A DNA stretch of 64,000 nucleotides. Source: JBDHTS01 sp044221445 (GTDB lineage Bacteria; Pseudomonadota; Alphaproteobacteria; Micavibrionales; Micavibrionaceae). The stretch is from NCBI GenBank assembly GCA_044221445.1, contig JBGAPF010000001.1, positions 317,167 through 381,166 on the forward strand, in the 5' to 3' direction. Position numbers and translations under genes: made by a program. A model generated the notes under the pieces. It was not told where the DNA came from and did not search any database. It was given only the letters and a program-made list of their open reading frames with translations. Below are positions 1 to 8,770 of this stretch, piece by piece; position 1 is the stretch's first letter; each line of letters begins with the position of its first letter.

Positions 1-155
1 TGTTTCGATTTCAGCCACCGGATCATGGGCTTGCCCATGCACAAACACAGGACCAGCGCCGTCATGATCGCGCACCCGGTACGAAACGTTATGTATCGAA
101 ATAGATTAAAAAGGATAAAGTGGTCGGCCAGCGGGGCGAGAAGATTATACAGCAT
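1..155 (-). CDS. mraY: MraY, phospho-N-acetylmuramoyl-pentapeptide transferase (N-terminal part; runs off the left edge)
   Basis: MraY transfers phospho-MurNAc-pentapeptide from UDP to undecaprenyl phosphate at the cytoplasmic membrane, making lipid I. Only the first 51 codons are present. They read MLYNLLAPLADHFILFNLFR and continue with a hydrophobic stretch ending in GKPMIRWLK, the typical MraY N-terminus with its first membrane helix. GGAGG lies 8 bases before the ATG, which decides the start. The gene begins 47 bases after the murF stop on the same strand, the conserved dcw order. The identification rests on the N-terminal motif and the context. Confidence 0.9.
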   Translation of the reverse strand, partial: MLYNLLAPLADHFILFNLFRYITFRTGCAIMTALVLCLCMGKPMIRWLKSK

Positions 156-202
156 CCGCTTCGCCTCCGTTCATCGTGCGATGATCCGTTGCCATCAGAA
201 AT

Positions 203-1663
203 CTAAACCCCATTACCGGTCTTTTCCTTTTTCCTGCTTTTGGCGGGCAGAGCCCTTAATGCCTCCACCACGACCTGCATCCTCGGTTTCGCGCCAGGGC
301 CCCTCGACCCCTTGACCATCACCACGTCGCCCGGCACCAGCACGGCGGGCACGATCTCGGCCAGCTTGACCGTATCGTCTTCATGGGCGCCGCGCCTGTC
401 CTGGGGCAGGCTGTCATACAGCTTTTTCATCAGCGGCCCGGACGTGTAGACCAGTTGAACACCCGCCGCCTGCAAAGGCAAGGCCAGATCGGCGTGCAGC
501 CGCCCGGAATCCTTACCCAGTTCGTACATATCCCCCAGCACCGCGATCCGCCGCCCGCCGCGGCCAGGGTCGATCAGCGCCAGAACTTTGAACGCCGCCT
601 TCATCGCCTCGGGCGACGCATTATAGCTTTCGTCGATCAGCGTCACCGGGTTTTCGGGGTCGCCGATATCGATCAGTTCGCGCCTTCCCCTGCCCGCGAT
701 AGCGTCCAGCCGGGACAAAGCCTGCCCCGCCTTCTTGAGATCGCCGCCCAAAACCTTGACGGCCAGCAGGACGGACAGCGCGTTGCGGGCGATGTGCCGT
801 CCCGGGATTTGGAGCGATAGCGCCATGTCCTCACCCATCACATTCACTTTCAGCCGCGAACCGTTCGCCGCTTCAAGGCAATCCGTCATCCGGCAATCGG
901 CGTCCTTATGCTCGCCGAAGGAGAGTATCTTTATACCTTTTGCCTGCGCCTTTACCTCAAGATATGCGAACAACTCATTGTCGCGATTGAGAAGAGCGAC
1001 GCCGCCTTCTTTCATCCCGTCGAAAATTTCCGCCTTGGCGTCGGCGATGGCTTCCAAAGTCCCGAAATGTTCGAGATGCGCGGGGGCGATGGTTGTGATG
1101 ATGGCGATGTCCGGCTGCACCTGCAGGGTCAGCGGGGTGATTTCGCCGCCATGGTTCATGCCGATTTCAAAGATCCCGTAATCCGTGCCCTCATGCATGC
1201 CCGCCAGGGTGAACGGCACGCCCCAGTGATTGTTGAACGACGCCTTGGCCGCATGGGTCTGGCCCAGCGCCCCGAACGCCGCCGCCAGCATTTCCTTTGT
1301 GCCGGTCTTGCCGACCGATCCTGTGACGGCGACAATCTTCGCGCCCGTCCGCGCCCGTGCGGCGCGGCCAAGATCCTGGAGCGCCGTCAGCGTGTCGGGA
1401 ATGACCAGCAGGGGCGCGTCCTGCGTCAGGCCGTCGGGAACGCGCGCAACCACCGCAGCCGCGGCCCCCCGTTTAAGAGCCTCCGCGACATAAGAGTGAC
1501 CGTCGTTTTTCCCGCCTTCCAGGGCGACGAACAGGTCGCCGGGCTGCACGGAACGGCTGTCGATGGAAAGGCCGCTGGCTTTCCAGTCATGCGTGCTTTT
1601 GCCTCCCGTCGCCGCGTCGGCGTCCTGCGATGTCCAGATCGTGTTTGACGAAATATTCGTCAT
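203..1663 (-). CDS. murF: MurF, UDP-MurNAc-tripeptide--D-alanyl-D-alanine ligase
   Basis: Cytoplasmic Mur ligase that adds D-Ala-D-Ala to UDP-MurNAc-tripeptide, using ATP. The protein is 486 aa from the ATG at 1663. It has the N-terminal Mur ligase domain (DSRSVQPGDLFVAL), the ATP-binding loop VTGSVGKTGTKEML, the central NNHWGVPFTLAG and FEIGMNHGGEI segments and the C-terminal LIDESYNASPEAMKAA motif. An upstream in-frame ATG at 1774 would add 37 unsupported residues that overlap murE. The chosen start lies 13 bases after the murE stop, with AAAGGG ahead of it. It is co-transcribed with murE and mraY. Confidence 0.95.
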   Translation of the reverse strand: MTNISSNTIWTSQDADAATGGKSTHDWKASGLSIDSRSVQPGDLFVALEGGKNDGHSYVAEALKRGAAAAVVARVPDGLTQDAPLLVIPDTLTALQDLGRAARARTGAKIVAVTGSVGKTGTKEMLAAAFGALGQTHAAKASFNNHWGVPFTLAGMHEGTDYGIFEIGMNHGGEITPLTLQVQPDIAIITTIAPAHLEHFGTLEAIADAKAEIFDGMKEGGVALLNRDNELFAYLEVKAQAKGIKILSFGEHKDADCRMTDCLEAANGSRLKVNVMGEDMALSLQIPGRHIARNALSVLLAVKVLGGDLKKAGQALSRLDAIAGRGRRELIDIGDPENPVTLIDESYNASPEAMKAAFKVLALIDPGRGGRRIAVLGDMYELGKDSGRLHADLALPLQAAGVQLVYTSGPLMKKLYDSLPQDRRGAHEDDTVKLAEIVPAVLVPGDVVMVKGSRGPGAKPRMQVVVEALRALPAKSRKKEKTGNGV

Positions 1664-1676
1664 AGATTCAGCCCTT

Positions 1677-3128
1677 TCAGAGTCTTTTGCCTGCGTTGGC
1701 CAGGATGGCCGACGCGGCCTCCCCGGCATCGTTGAACGGATGCACCTTGCCGTTGATAACCTGCCCCTGCTCATGGCCTTTTCCGGCGATGACCAGCACG
1801 TCCCCTTCGCCCATCATCGATATGGCTTCTGCGATGGCCGTTTTCCTGTCGCCGATTTCAAGCGCGTCGTCTCCGGCTCCCTCTAAAATCTGCTTTCGGA
1901 TGGTCGCAGGGTCCTCGCTGCGGGGATTGTCGTCGGTGACGATGACGACGTCCGCCTTCTGTCGCGCGATGCGCCCCATCAGCGGACGCTTGCTCCGGTC
2001 GCGGTCGCCGCCGCAGCCGAAAACCGCCAGCAACCGCCCTTGCGTATGGGGCCTCAACGCGCGCAGGACGTTGTCCAGCGCGTCGGGCGTATGGGCATAA
2101 TCGACATAGACCGCACCCTTTTCATGACCCGGTATCAGCTGCAAACGACCGGGAACGCCGCGCAGTTCTGACAAACCGAGCGCGAAATTGTGGATAGCGT
2201 GCATATCTTCCCCGGCGCCCGCGATAGCAAAGCCGAGAGCGCACAGCGCGTTCATGGCCATAAAATCCCCGACCAGCCGCAATTCGGTGATATGCAGCCT
2301 TCCCTCGACGCTGAATTCCATACGCTGGCCGTGCGGGAGCGGCGTCAGCCTTTCAATTTTAAGCGCCTGAGCCTTCCATCCGTAATCGATGACCGGCCGC
2401 TCCCCCGCAGCGTCGCGAAAGGCTTCGTAATCGGGCGAGTCGGCGTTCAGGACGGCGGTGCCGTCAGACCTCAGGATGTCCGTGAACAGGCGCAATTTGG
2501 CTTCGCGATAGGCGTCCATCGTGCCGTGATAGTCCAGATGGTCTAGGGTCAGGTTGGTGAACCCCGCTGCCTTTATATCGACGCCGTCCAGCCGGTATTG
2601 CTCCAGCCCGTGGCTCGACGCCTCCATCGCCAGATGCGTCACTCCGATCTCGGCGAGTTCCGCCAGCTCGGCGTGCAGTTCAAGGGTCAGCGGCGTGGTC
2701 AGGGTGCCGGAACGCTCGATGTCCGGCCCATGGATCCCGAGGGTTCCGATGCTGGCGGCTTTCAGCCCGTTGTTCTGCCAGAGCTGGCGCGCGAAATGCG
2801 CCACCGAGGTCTTGCCGTTGGTGCCCGTGACGGCGGCGGCGAATGCCGGCTGTTTCCCGTAAAAACGCGAAGCCGCGAGGGCGAGCGACAGACGGGGGTT
2901 GTCCGAGACCGCCGCCACCGCCCCGTCGACGGACGCGCGACCGTCGGTCAGGACGGCGACAGCACCGTTGCGGACAGCCTCGTCGATATAGGTCTTGCCG
3001 TCCTGCTTCACGCCCGGCAGGGCCGCGAACAGGAATCCCGGCTGCACCTTGCGGCTGTCCGAAGCCAGCCCGGCGATGACCGGGTTGTGCTGCCCGTGAT
3101 AGGCAGGGATGAGGTCAGTAAGACGCAA
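1677..3128 (-). CDS. murE: MurE, UDP-MurNAc-L-Ala-D-Glu:meso-diaminopimelate ligase
   Basis: Adds the third residue of the peptidoglycan stem peptide in the cytoplasm. It carries the P-loop TGTNGKTS, the lysine expected to be carbamylated in YREAKLRLF, and a DNPR motif (TDDNPRSEDP). That motif is the meso-DAP specificity signature of MurE; L-Lys enzymes have a different sequence there. I place the start at a TTG (3128), preceded by AAGGGGAG at 8 bases, giving 483 aa and the usual MurE opening MRLTDLIPAYHG. The ATG at 3155 has no ribosome-binding site. The gene overlaps the end of ftsI by 14 bases. Confidence 0.93.
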   Translation of the reverse strand: MRLTDLIPAYHGQHNPVIAGLASDSRKVQPGFLFAALPGVKQDGKTYIDEAVRNGAVAVLTDGRASVDGAVAAVSDNPRLSLALAASRFYGKQPAFAAAVTGTNGKTSVAHFARQLWQNNGLKAASIGTLGIHGPDIERSGTLTTPLTLELHAELAELAEIGVTHLAMEASSHGLEQYRLDGVDIKAAGFTNLTLDHLDYHGTMDAYREAKLRLFTDILRSDGTAVLNADSPDYEAFRDAAGERPVIDYGWKAQALKIERLTPLPHGQRMEFSVEGRLHITELRLVGDFMAMNALCALGFAIAGAGEDMHAIHNFALGLSELRGVPGRLQLIPGHEKGAVYVDYAHTPDALDNVLRALRPHTQGRLLAVFGCGGDRDRSKRPLMGRIARQKADVVIVTDDNPRSEDPATIRKQILEGAGDDALEIGDRKTAIAEAISMMGEGDVLVIAGKGHEQGQVINGKVHPFNDAGEAASAILANAGKRL

Positions 3129-4863
3129 CGGGCTTGCTCCCCTTCTTCTCGTCATGCACGTAGCGGGCGAGCGAGGCCGCGATATCCGGCTGTTCTTTTT
3201 CCGCGACCGGGGGCAGGCCGAGCAGCGGCGCCATCGCGGCGATCACCTTGCCGACCGCGGGCGCGCCGACCCAGCCACCGGTGGCGTAGCCATAACTCGT
3301 TTTGTTCGGCTTCGGCTCGTCGATCAGGATGAAGACGGCATAGCGCGGCGCTTCCATCGGAAAGAACCCGAGGAAACTCGACAGTTTGCGCTTGCGGTCG
3401 TATCCGCCCGCCGAAGCCTTGTCGGCCGTGCCGGTTTTTCCGCCGACATCGTACCCCGGCACGTCGGCCTTCTCCGCCGTGCCTCCGGTGACGACCATGC
3501 GCATCAGCTGGCGCATCTCATGCGACGTTTCCGGCGAGACGATGCGCACGTCGGTCTTCAGCCCGTCCCGCGCCTGGCGCGAACGGTCGAGGATAAGGGT
3601 CGGCCTTACCAATGTCCCGCCGCCCGCGATGCTGGCGGCAGCGGCCACCATCTGCAATGGGCTGACCGCGATGCCGTGCCCGAAAGCGGTGGTCAGCGTG
3701 TCGATGTCGCGCCAGGGCGACGGCATGCGGGGCTTGCCGATTTCGGAAATTTCGAGCGGCAGCGGCTGGGCAAAGCCAAGGTCGGCGAAGAAATTCTTCA
3801 TGCCTTCGGCCCCGACCATTTCGCCCATCTGCGCCGCGCCGATATTCGACGAATGGATGAACACTTCAGGAATGGTCAGAAAGCGGTTTTCCGGGTGGAA
3901 GTCGTGGATGGTGTGCCTGCCGGATTTCAACGGCTTGGTCGCGTCGAACATATGGCCGATCGGCGCCTTGCCGCTGTCGAGAAGCGCCGCCGTCGAGAAA
4001 ATCTTGAAGGTCGAGCCCAGTTCGTAAGAGCCCTGCGTCATCATGTTGAACATGCGCGGATCTTTGGGCGCGCCTGGGTTCTGCGGGTCAAAATCCGGCA
4101 GAGAAACGGATGCCAGGATTTCCCCGTTCGACACGTCGAGGATAACGCCGGTTCCGGCATTGCCGTCAAAATCCTTTTTCGCGCGCATGATCTCTCTGCG
4201 CAGAATATGCTGGAGACGGATATCGAGCGTGAGGCGAAGCGGCGTCGTGCTGCTTTTCAGTAGCGGGTCGAAACTGCGCTCTATACCACCCTGCCCTTCG
4301 CCGTCCATCCCCGTATACCCGACGATGTGCGACGTCAGCGGGCCCTGCGGATAGATGCGGCGGTATTCGGTGCGGAAATTCAGGCCGGGATGGCCAAGCT
4401 TCAGCACCGCGAACTGCTCGTCCGGCGTCAGGTTGCGCTGGAGCCATATGAACCGGCATTTGCGCCGCAGTTTTTCGAGCGTGTCTTTATAAGACAGGCC
4501 AGGCAATGTATCGACCAGTTCTCTCGCTACCTGCTCGGGATGGGGAATCATCACGGGGTCAGCATAAAGCGATGCGGTTTTCAGAGACGTCGCGAGCAGG
4601 ACGCCATTACGGTCCGTAATGTCCGCGCGCATTTTCGGGCTGTCGGGCCCGTTGTCTTCCGGCGCAGCCGCCACTTCCGGCGTAAACCCCGCCAGCTGGC
4701 CCTGGATCAGCGAGAGGTCGACCAGGCGCGCCGCGACCAGGATATAGATCAGCGCGAAAAACGCCGACATAAGTACCAGACGCCCGCGCGCTACCTCCAG
4801 CGCCGAACGCTTGCAGCCGGTGATGTTCATGGTGCGGCGGAAAAACGGCAGGGCGCGCTTCAT
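3115..4863 (-). CDS. ftsI: FtsI/PBP3, septal peptidoglycan transpeptidase
   Basis: Class B penicillin-binding protein that cross-links septal peptidoglycan in the divisome. It is 582 aa with one membrane anchor at about residues 28-46, a pedestal domain, and the transpeptidase motifs STFK (nucleophile Ser284), SSN (338-340) and KTGT (476-479). Its ATG overlaps the ftsL stop in an ATGA, so translation is probably coupled. The lack of a glycosyltransferase domain and the dcw position separate it from class A PBPs. It should be a beta-lactam target. Confidence 0.95.
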   Translation of the reverse strand: MKRALPFFRRTMNITGCKRSALEVARGRLVLMSAFFALIYILVAARLVDLSLIQGQLAGFTPEVAAAPEDNGPDSPKMRADITDRNGVLLATSLKTASLYADPVMIPHPEQVARELVDTLPGLSYKDTLEKLRRKCRFIWLQRNLTPDEQFAVLKLGHPGLNFRTEYRRIYPQGPLTSHIVGYTGMDGEGQGGIERSFDPLLKSSTTPLRLTLDIRLQHILRREIMRAKKDFDGNAGTGVILDVSNGEILASVSLPDFDPQNPGAPKDPRMFNMMTQGSYELGSTFKIFSTAALLDSGKAPIGHMFDATKPLKSGRHTIHDFHPENRFLTIPEVFIHSSNIGAAQMGEMVGAEGMKNFFADLGFAQPLPLEISEIGKPRMPSPWRDIDTLTTAFGHGIAVSPLQMVAAAASIAGGGTLVRPTLILDRSRQARDGLKTDVRIVSPETSHEMRQLMRMVVTGGTAEKADVPGYDVGGKTGTADKASAGGYDRKRKLSSFLGFFPMEAPRYAVFILIDEPKPNKTSYGYATGGWVGAPAVGKVIAAMAPLLGLPPVAEKEQPDIAASLARYVHDEKKGSKPVASY

Positions 4864-5285
4864 TCCCGCCCCTCTTTGCCGCCCAGCGCGGTCATCATCT
4901 CCTGGAATTTTTTCTGCTCCTGCTCCGGCGACGCGGCGGCCGCGGCGTGCAGTACGGCGGGCTGCGGCGGCAAAACCGGCGCGGGCGGCACGGCCGCCGG
5001 GATCGGCGTGGGGATCGCGTCAGGGTCGTCGGTGACGGCGGCCAGTGTCGGCTGCTTCATGCCCAGAAACCGGGTCGCCATCGCCTCAAGCCGGTCGGGA
5101 CGGTTCAGATAATCCCATTCGGCGCGCAGGACGCGGATCGCCTCCTGTTCGCTGTCCTTCTGTTTTTCCAGCGACGCCATCTGGCGCTCTGCCTTCTGGA
5201 CCTTCTGCGATGTGCTGAACAGCAGAGCCCCGGTCGAAAGGGCCGCCACACATGTCACGACCGTCGAAAGCCTTATGCCCTTCAT
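4860..5285 (-). CDS. ftsL: FtsL-like cell-division protein
   Basis: Small bitopic divisome protein, 141 aa. A short cytoplasmic tail and one hydrophobic helix (about residues 4-24) are followed by a predicted coiled coil (QKVQKAERQMASLEKQKDSE) and the segment EWDYLNRPDRLEAMATRFLGM, typical of FtsL. The C-terminus is rich in Ala and Pro. The ATG at 5285 overlaps the rsmH stop in an ATGA; an ATG 12 bases upstream is possible but less economical. FtsL sequences are poorly conserved, so the assignment relies partly on the position between rsmH and ftsI. Confidence 0.85.
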   Translation of the reverse strand: MKGIRLSTVVTCVAALSTGALLFSTSQKVQKAERQMASLEKQKDSEQEAIRVLRAEWDYLNRPDRLEAMATRFLGMKQPTLAAVTDDPDAIPTPIPAAVPPAPVLPPQPAVLHAAAAASPEQEQKKFQEMMTALGGKEGRE

Positions 5286-6265
5286 GCCACGCCCCATTGG
5301 TTCAACGGTGGAAAATCCTGCCGCGCCGGCGCGTCCGTCCGCACCGCGACGCGCAGCCGCGCCGAACGGGCGCGCGGGTTGGTTTTGCTTTCTTCTTCCG
5401 ACGGAAAGATCGCCTTGGCGGACGACAGCGTGAATGTGGGACTCTGCGTCTGCGTTTCCGGCTGGTACCGCGAACCGCCCCCGGCCCGCCCGGCGCGGTC
5501 CATCAGGAAACGCTTGACCAGCGTGTCCTCCAGGGAATGGAACGACACAACCGCCAGCCGCCCGTCTTCGCGCAGCAGGCCTTCCGCCGCCAGCAACGCC
5601 CGGCGCAGAACGTCCAGCTCGCCGTTGACGGCGATGCGCAGCCCTTGAAACGTGCGCGTGGCAGAATCTATTTTGTCCTTATAGGATTTCGGCACCACGC
5701 CGCGCACAAGTTCCGCCAGCTCAAGCGTCCGCGCGAACGGCTTGTCGCGGCGCGCCTCGGCGATCGCCTTCGCCACTTTGCGCGCGTGACGCTCCTCACC
5801 GTAATGGAAAATGATGTCGGCCAGATCCTCTTCCGCATACGTATTCACGATATCCGCGGCGGTCGCGCCCGCGCCCTGGTTCATGCGCATGTCGAGCGGC
5901 CCGTCATGGCGAAACGAAAAGCCGCGTTCCGGCTGGTCGATCTGCATCGACGACACGCCGAGGTCGAGCACGAACCCATCGATTTCCCTGAACCCCGCCG
6001 CATGGACCAACGCCTCCGCGTCGCCGAAATTGCCGTGCAGAAGATGCAGCCTGTCGCTGAATTTGTCCTTCAGAGCCGCACCACGCTCCAGCGCCGTCCG
6101 GTCCTGGTCGATGGCCAGCACCACGCACCGCGCCGATTCCAGCATCGCCGCCGTATAGCCCCCCGCGCCGAATGTTCCGTCGACACAGACCTCGCCGTCG
6201 GCCAGCCGCAACCCGGCCAGTACTTCGTTCAGCATCACGGGAATATGCGGGGCGGCCCCTGTCAT
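5282..6265 (-). CDS. rsmH: RsmH (MraW), 16S rRNA C1402 N4-methyltransferase
   Basis: S-adenosylmethionine-dependent methyltransferase acting on C1402 of 16S rRNA. It is 327 aa and opens HIPVMLNEVL, followed by the SAM-binding loop DGTFGAGGYT (residues 29-38), then LDLGVSSMQIDQPERGFSF and, near the C-terminus, VVSFHSLEDTLVKRF, all hallmarks of the family. The ATG overlaps the mraZ stop (ATGA) and its stop overlaps the ftsL start, so the mraZ-rsmH-ftsL-ftsI genes look translationally coupled. Confidence 0.96.
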   Translation of the reverse strand: MTGAAPHIPVMLNEVLAGLRLADGEVCVDGTFGAGGYTAAMLESARCVVLAIDQDRTALERGAALKDKFSDRLHLLHGNFGDAEALVHAAGFREIDGFVLDLGVSSMQIDQPERGFSFRHDGPLDMRMNQGAGATAADIVNTYAEEDLADIIFHYGEERHARKVAKAIAEARRDKPFARTLELAELVRGVVPKSYKDKIDSATRTFQGLRIAVNGELDVLRRALLAAEGLLREDGRLAVVSFHSLEDTLVKRFLMDRAGRAGGGSRYQPETQTQSPTFTLSSAKAIFPSEEESKTNPRARSARLRVAVRTDAPARQDFPPLNQWGVA

Positions 6266-6717
6266 GGCGCCACCCCCTTCGGCAAAGTCAGTCCCTGGGT
6301 TTTCACCCGTTCCCTCGCTTCGGTCTTGCGCTTCTCGAATGTGGCCGGGTCCCAGATCTGGAATTTTCGGCCCAGGCCGACGAACGCCGCCTGCTCGCCG
6401 AGGCCGGAAAACTCGATCAGCGCGGGCGGCAGGACGATCCGCCCCTCGCCGTCGAACGGCAGCTGCATCGCGTCGCCGAAGATCGCCGTCGCCAGATCGT
6501 CCTGCTCGGCGGAGAACAGATCGAACGCATCAAGCCTTCCGCTCATCTCTTCCATCAGACTCATGCCGAACCCCTCAAGGCAGGCATGGCTCGACGACCG
6601 GAACAAAACGACCCCCTGAAACGCCTGCCCGGCCAGGGCCGCGCGAAAGCTCGCCGGGACGGACACGCGTCCTTTCCGGTCGATGCGGTTCAGGAATGTC
6701 GAGAGAAACAGCGCCAT
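6262..6717 (-). CDS. mraZ: MraZ, transcriptional regulator of the dcw operon
   Basis: DNA-binding protein with two SpoVT/AbrB-like repeats. In other bacteria it binds repeats ahead of its own operon. It is 151 aa from the ATG at 6717 (MALFLSTFLNRIDRKGRVSV). The first half has DRKGRVSVPASFR and the second has DGEGRIVLPPALIEF, the paired DxxGR motifs of the family. An in-frame ATG 15 bases upstream is possible; neither start has a strong ribosome-binding site. It is the first gene of the cluster and sits 76 bases from a triple TGGG repeat. Confidence 0.93.
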   Translation of the reverse strand: MALFLSTFLNRIDRKGRVSVPASFRAALAGQAFQGVVLFRSSSHACLEGFGMSLMEEMSGRLDAFDLFSAEQDDLATAIFGDAMQLPFDGEGRIVLPPALIEFSGLGEQAAFVGLGRKFQIWDPATFEKRKTEARERVKTQGLTLPKGVAP

Positions 6718-6792
6718 GAGGACTGTATGCACCCTGCCGGAGAGTTGTCGTGCGATCCGACCGGGACGATCCCGAACGGAAATGGATATTTA

Positions 6793-6817
6793 TGGGATAC
6801 CATGGGATTTCATGGGC
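6793..6817. promoter_or_regulatory. Probable MraZ-binding box: three TGGG repeats at 10-bp spacing
   Basis: On the plus strand TGGGA, TGGGA and TGGGC start at 6793, 6803 and 6813, exactly 10 bp apart and so on one face of the helix. The MraZ operator known from E. coli consists of TGGGN repeats separated by 5-nt spacers ahead of mraZ. Here the box lies 76-100 bp upstream of the mraZ ATG. The repeats are on the strand opposite to the gene, which should be compared with related genomes. Function is inferred. Confidence 0.7.
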
Positions 6818-7027
6818 GGTCAATTTCAAATAGTGCATTTATCCAAAGGTAGTCACAGTTTTTTCCTGCAATTTCAGGCATAAAGGCTGTGGATGGATAT
6901 GGGGGACAAATCGAATTTTGCTTGTTTCCTATGGACGTATCTTACGGTCCGAAGCGTGAATAAAGCCTCCGCAAACCGTCCGGCTACAGCACAAAATTTC
7001 TTCACTGATTCCGTTATGAAAATTTTG

Positions 7028-7056
7028 TTGCGCAAATGAGTCCTTTATGGTAATGA
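7028..7056 (+). promoter_or_regulatory. Possible promoter for the small membrane-protein gene
   Basis: TTGCGC at 7028-7033 and TAATGA at 7051-7056 are separated by 17 bases. Transcription would start near 7063, just before the tandem palindromes at 7069-7095. The match to the sigma-70 consensus is moderate. Apart from the MraZ box and these elements, I see nothing recognisable in the rest of the 6718-7142 gap. Confidence 0.35.
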
Positions 7057-7068
7057 AAATGCGTTGCT

Positions 7069-7095
7069 CCGTACTACGGTGCATCCGTACTACGG
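7069..7095. promoter_or_regulatory. Tandem 11-bp palindromes, operator-like
   Basis: CCGTACTACGG occurs at 7069-7079 and again at 7085-7095. Each copy is a palindrome around a central base, the copies are 16 bp apart, and the pair is framed by TTGC on the left and GCAA on the right. The site lies about 50 bp upstream of the ATG at 7143, downstream of a possible promoter. It has the shape of a dimeric repressor operator or a small RNA hairpin. The binding protein is unknown. Confidence 0.5.
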
Positions 7096-7142
7096 TGCAA
7101 CAGTGTGTGGGAAAATGTGTGTGTAATGGGGGAGGACTGCCA

Positions 7143-7286
7143 ATGCTGGTTATCCTGCTCATGTTGATTCTGGCGATTAATGGCGGGCTGTTTACGGGGA
7201 CGCTTCTGTTCTCGGCGATAGAGACCGCGCGTTTTGGCCAGCTTGTCGATATGGCCGATAAACTCTGGCGACCGTCGTCTTTTTAA
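7143..7286 (+). CDS. Small membrane protein of unknown function (47 aa)
   Basis: The ATG at 7143 is preceded by GGGGGAGG at about 7 bases, a very strong ribosome-binding site. The 47-aa product starts MLVILLMLILAINGGLFTGT: one long hydrophobic helix followed by a short polar tail (residues about 30-47). A good terminator lies 34 bases after the stop. It stands alone between the dcw operon and rnpB and is read in the opposite direction to both. I recognise no family. The ribosome-binding site, terminator and upstream palindromes argue that it is a real gene. Confidence 0.6.
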   Translation: MLVILLMLILAINGGLFTGTLLFSAIETARFGQLVDMADKLWRPSSF

Positions 7287-7320
7287 GACGTCAGGCGTTT
7301 ACATTTCTGAAAATGTTAAG

Positions 7321-7350
7321 AAAGGCCGCCCGGTTGAACGGGCGGCCTTT
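7321..7350. terminator. Bidirectional Rho-independent terminator
   Basis: AAAGGCCGCCCG and CGGGCGGCCTTT form a 12-bp stem with a short GTTGAA-type loop. It lies between the small plus-strand gene ending at 7286 and the 3' end of RNase P RNA coming from the right. The outer A/T pairs provide a T-rich tail in both directions, so it probably serves both transcripts. Confidence 0.8.
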
Positions 7351-7364
7351 CGTAATAAAGAGGA

Positions 7365-7762
<398 letters not shown>

Positions 7763-7766
7763 GATG

Positions 7767-7796
7767 ATCTATTGCAAAGTTATCGCGCGGACACAA
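7767..7796 (-). promoter_or_regulatory. rnpB: Possible rnpB promoter
   Basis: Reading the minus strand, TTGTGT (7796-7791) and ATAGAT (7772-7767) are separated by 18 bases. The -10 element ends about 5 bases before the 5' end of RNase P RNA. The match to consensus is partial. The position directly ahead of a stable RNA is the main support. Confidence 0.4.
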
Positions 7797-7800
7797 GGTT

Positions 7801-8574
7801 TTACGCGCGCCGCAGCCTTTGCAGGCGATGCAGCCTGGCCAGCGTTTCGCGCCCCGCCTCGCCGGCTTCGCCGCCTTGACGAAAGACCTCTGGCTGATAA
7901 TGGCGCTGAAATGCCGTAACAAGAGTGGGCACCTCGACGCGCGCATCGTAGCCGGCCTCGGCGAGAGCGGCGCGGATCAGGTCTTCGTTGCCGACCCACT
8001 GGCCCGATTCCTGGTAATCCTGGGTCTCCGCTTTCGGCCAGACGCCGATGCCGTGCCGCGCCAGCAACGCCCAGTCGAACAGTTCGCCCGGATCCGCCTT
8101 GCGGTCCGGCGCGATATCGGAATGGGCGAGAACGTCGGCGGGGCGGATGCCGTTGCGGGCGATGATTTCATGGCACAGGCCGGCCACGGCCAGCATCTGC
8201 TGCGCGGGAAAAACCCTGTAGCCGAATTCATGTCCGGGATTGACGATCTCGACTCCGATGGACAGGGAATTTAGATCGTCCAGGCCGTCCCATCTCGATA
8301 CGCCCGCATGCCAGGCGCGTTTGTCTTCCGCCACGAACCGCGTCACCGCGCCGTCCAGGTCGACCATATAATGCGGGCTGACCGGTCCGCCCGGATGATC
8401 GGGGCTCGCGTTCATATAATGGTCTTCCGCGTCCCGGCCCGTCGCGGTGCCTGTATAATGCAGGACGAGATACGAAGGCTTGGCCTCGCCTTTCCGCTCG
8501 TTGAAATTCGGGGAAGACAGTTCGCGTATTTTCAGCACGGGCGGGATCTCGTTTTCACGGGTTGCTTCCCCCAT
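7801..8574 (-). CDS. ampD: AmpD-type N-acetylmuramoyl-L-alanine amidase
   Basis: Zinc amidase (Amidase_2 family) that cuts the bond between MurNAc and L-Ala in anhydro-muropeptides or peptidoglycan. From the ATG at 8574 it is 257 aa. Zinc ligands are visible as His39 (VLHYTGT), His151 (LAHSDIAP) and Asp161 (KADPG). A C-terminal helical segment with FQRHYQPEVF resembles the peptidoglycan-binding extension of long AmpD/AmiD-like enzymes. There is no signal peptide, so a cytosolic recycling role is likely. An in-frame ATG at 8607 would add 11 residues, but CAGGG before 8574 favours the shorter form. It is just upstream of rnpB. Confidence 0.88.
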   Translation of the reverse strand: MGEATRENEIPPVLKIRELSSPNFNERKGEAKPSYLVLHYTGTATGRDAEDHYMNASPDHPGGPVSPHYMVDLDGAVTRFVAEDKRAWHAGVSRWDGLDDLNSLSIGVEIVNPGHEFGYRVFPAQQMLAVAGLCHEIIARNGIRPADVLAHSDIAPDRKADPGELFDWALLARHGIGVWPKAETQDYQESGQWVGNEDLIRAALAEAGYDARVEVPTLVTAFQRHYQPEVFRQGGEAGEAGRETLARLHRLQRLRRA

Positions 8575-8770
8575 ATTACCCTGCCTGTCCCGTGAAACAA
8601 GGGGCATATCTTTAACACACCAAGCCTTAGCCTATAATAACACCTTGATTATAAATAAAAAAAATAGACGGCATTTTATATTAAATTTTCATAATATTAC
8701 TCTATTTTTACTTTTCCCCCGGCATAATGGAAAGGCTACGGGGACATTTCATTTAAACAGAAGCGGCGTC

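Noticed and set aside
908..1648. Long plus-strand frames opposite murF, and similar ones opposite ftsI, rsmH and sdhB
   Set aside because: All lie antisense to conserved genes and have skewed composition typical of shadow frames in GC-rich DNA.
6929..7162. A 77-codon minus-strand frame upstream of the dcw operon
   Set aside because: No ribosome-binding site, His- and Cys-rich random-looking sequence, and it overlaps the operator and promoter region of the small plus-strand gene.
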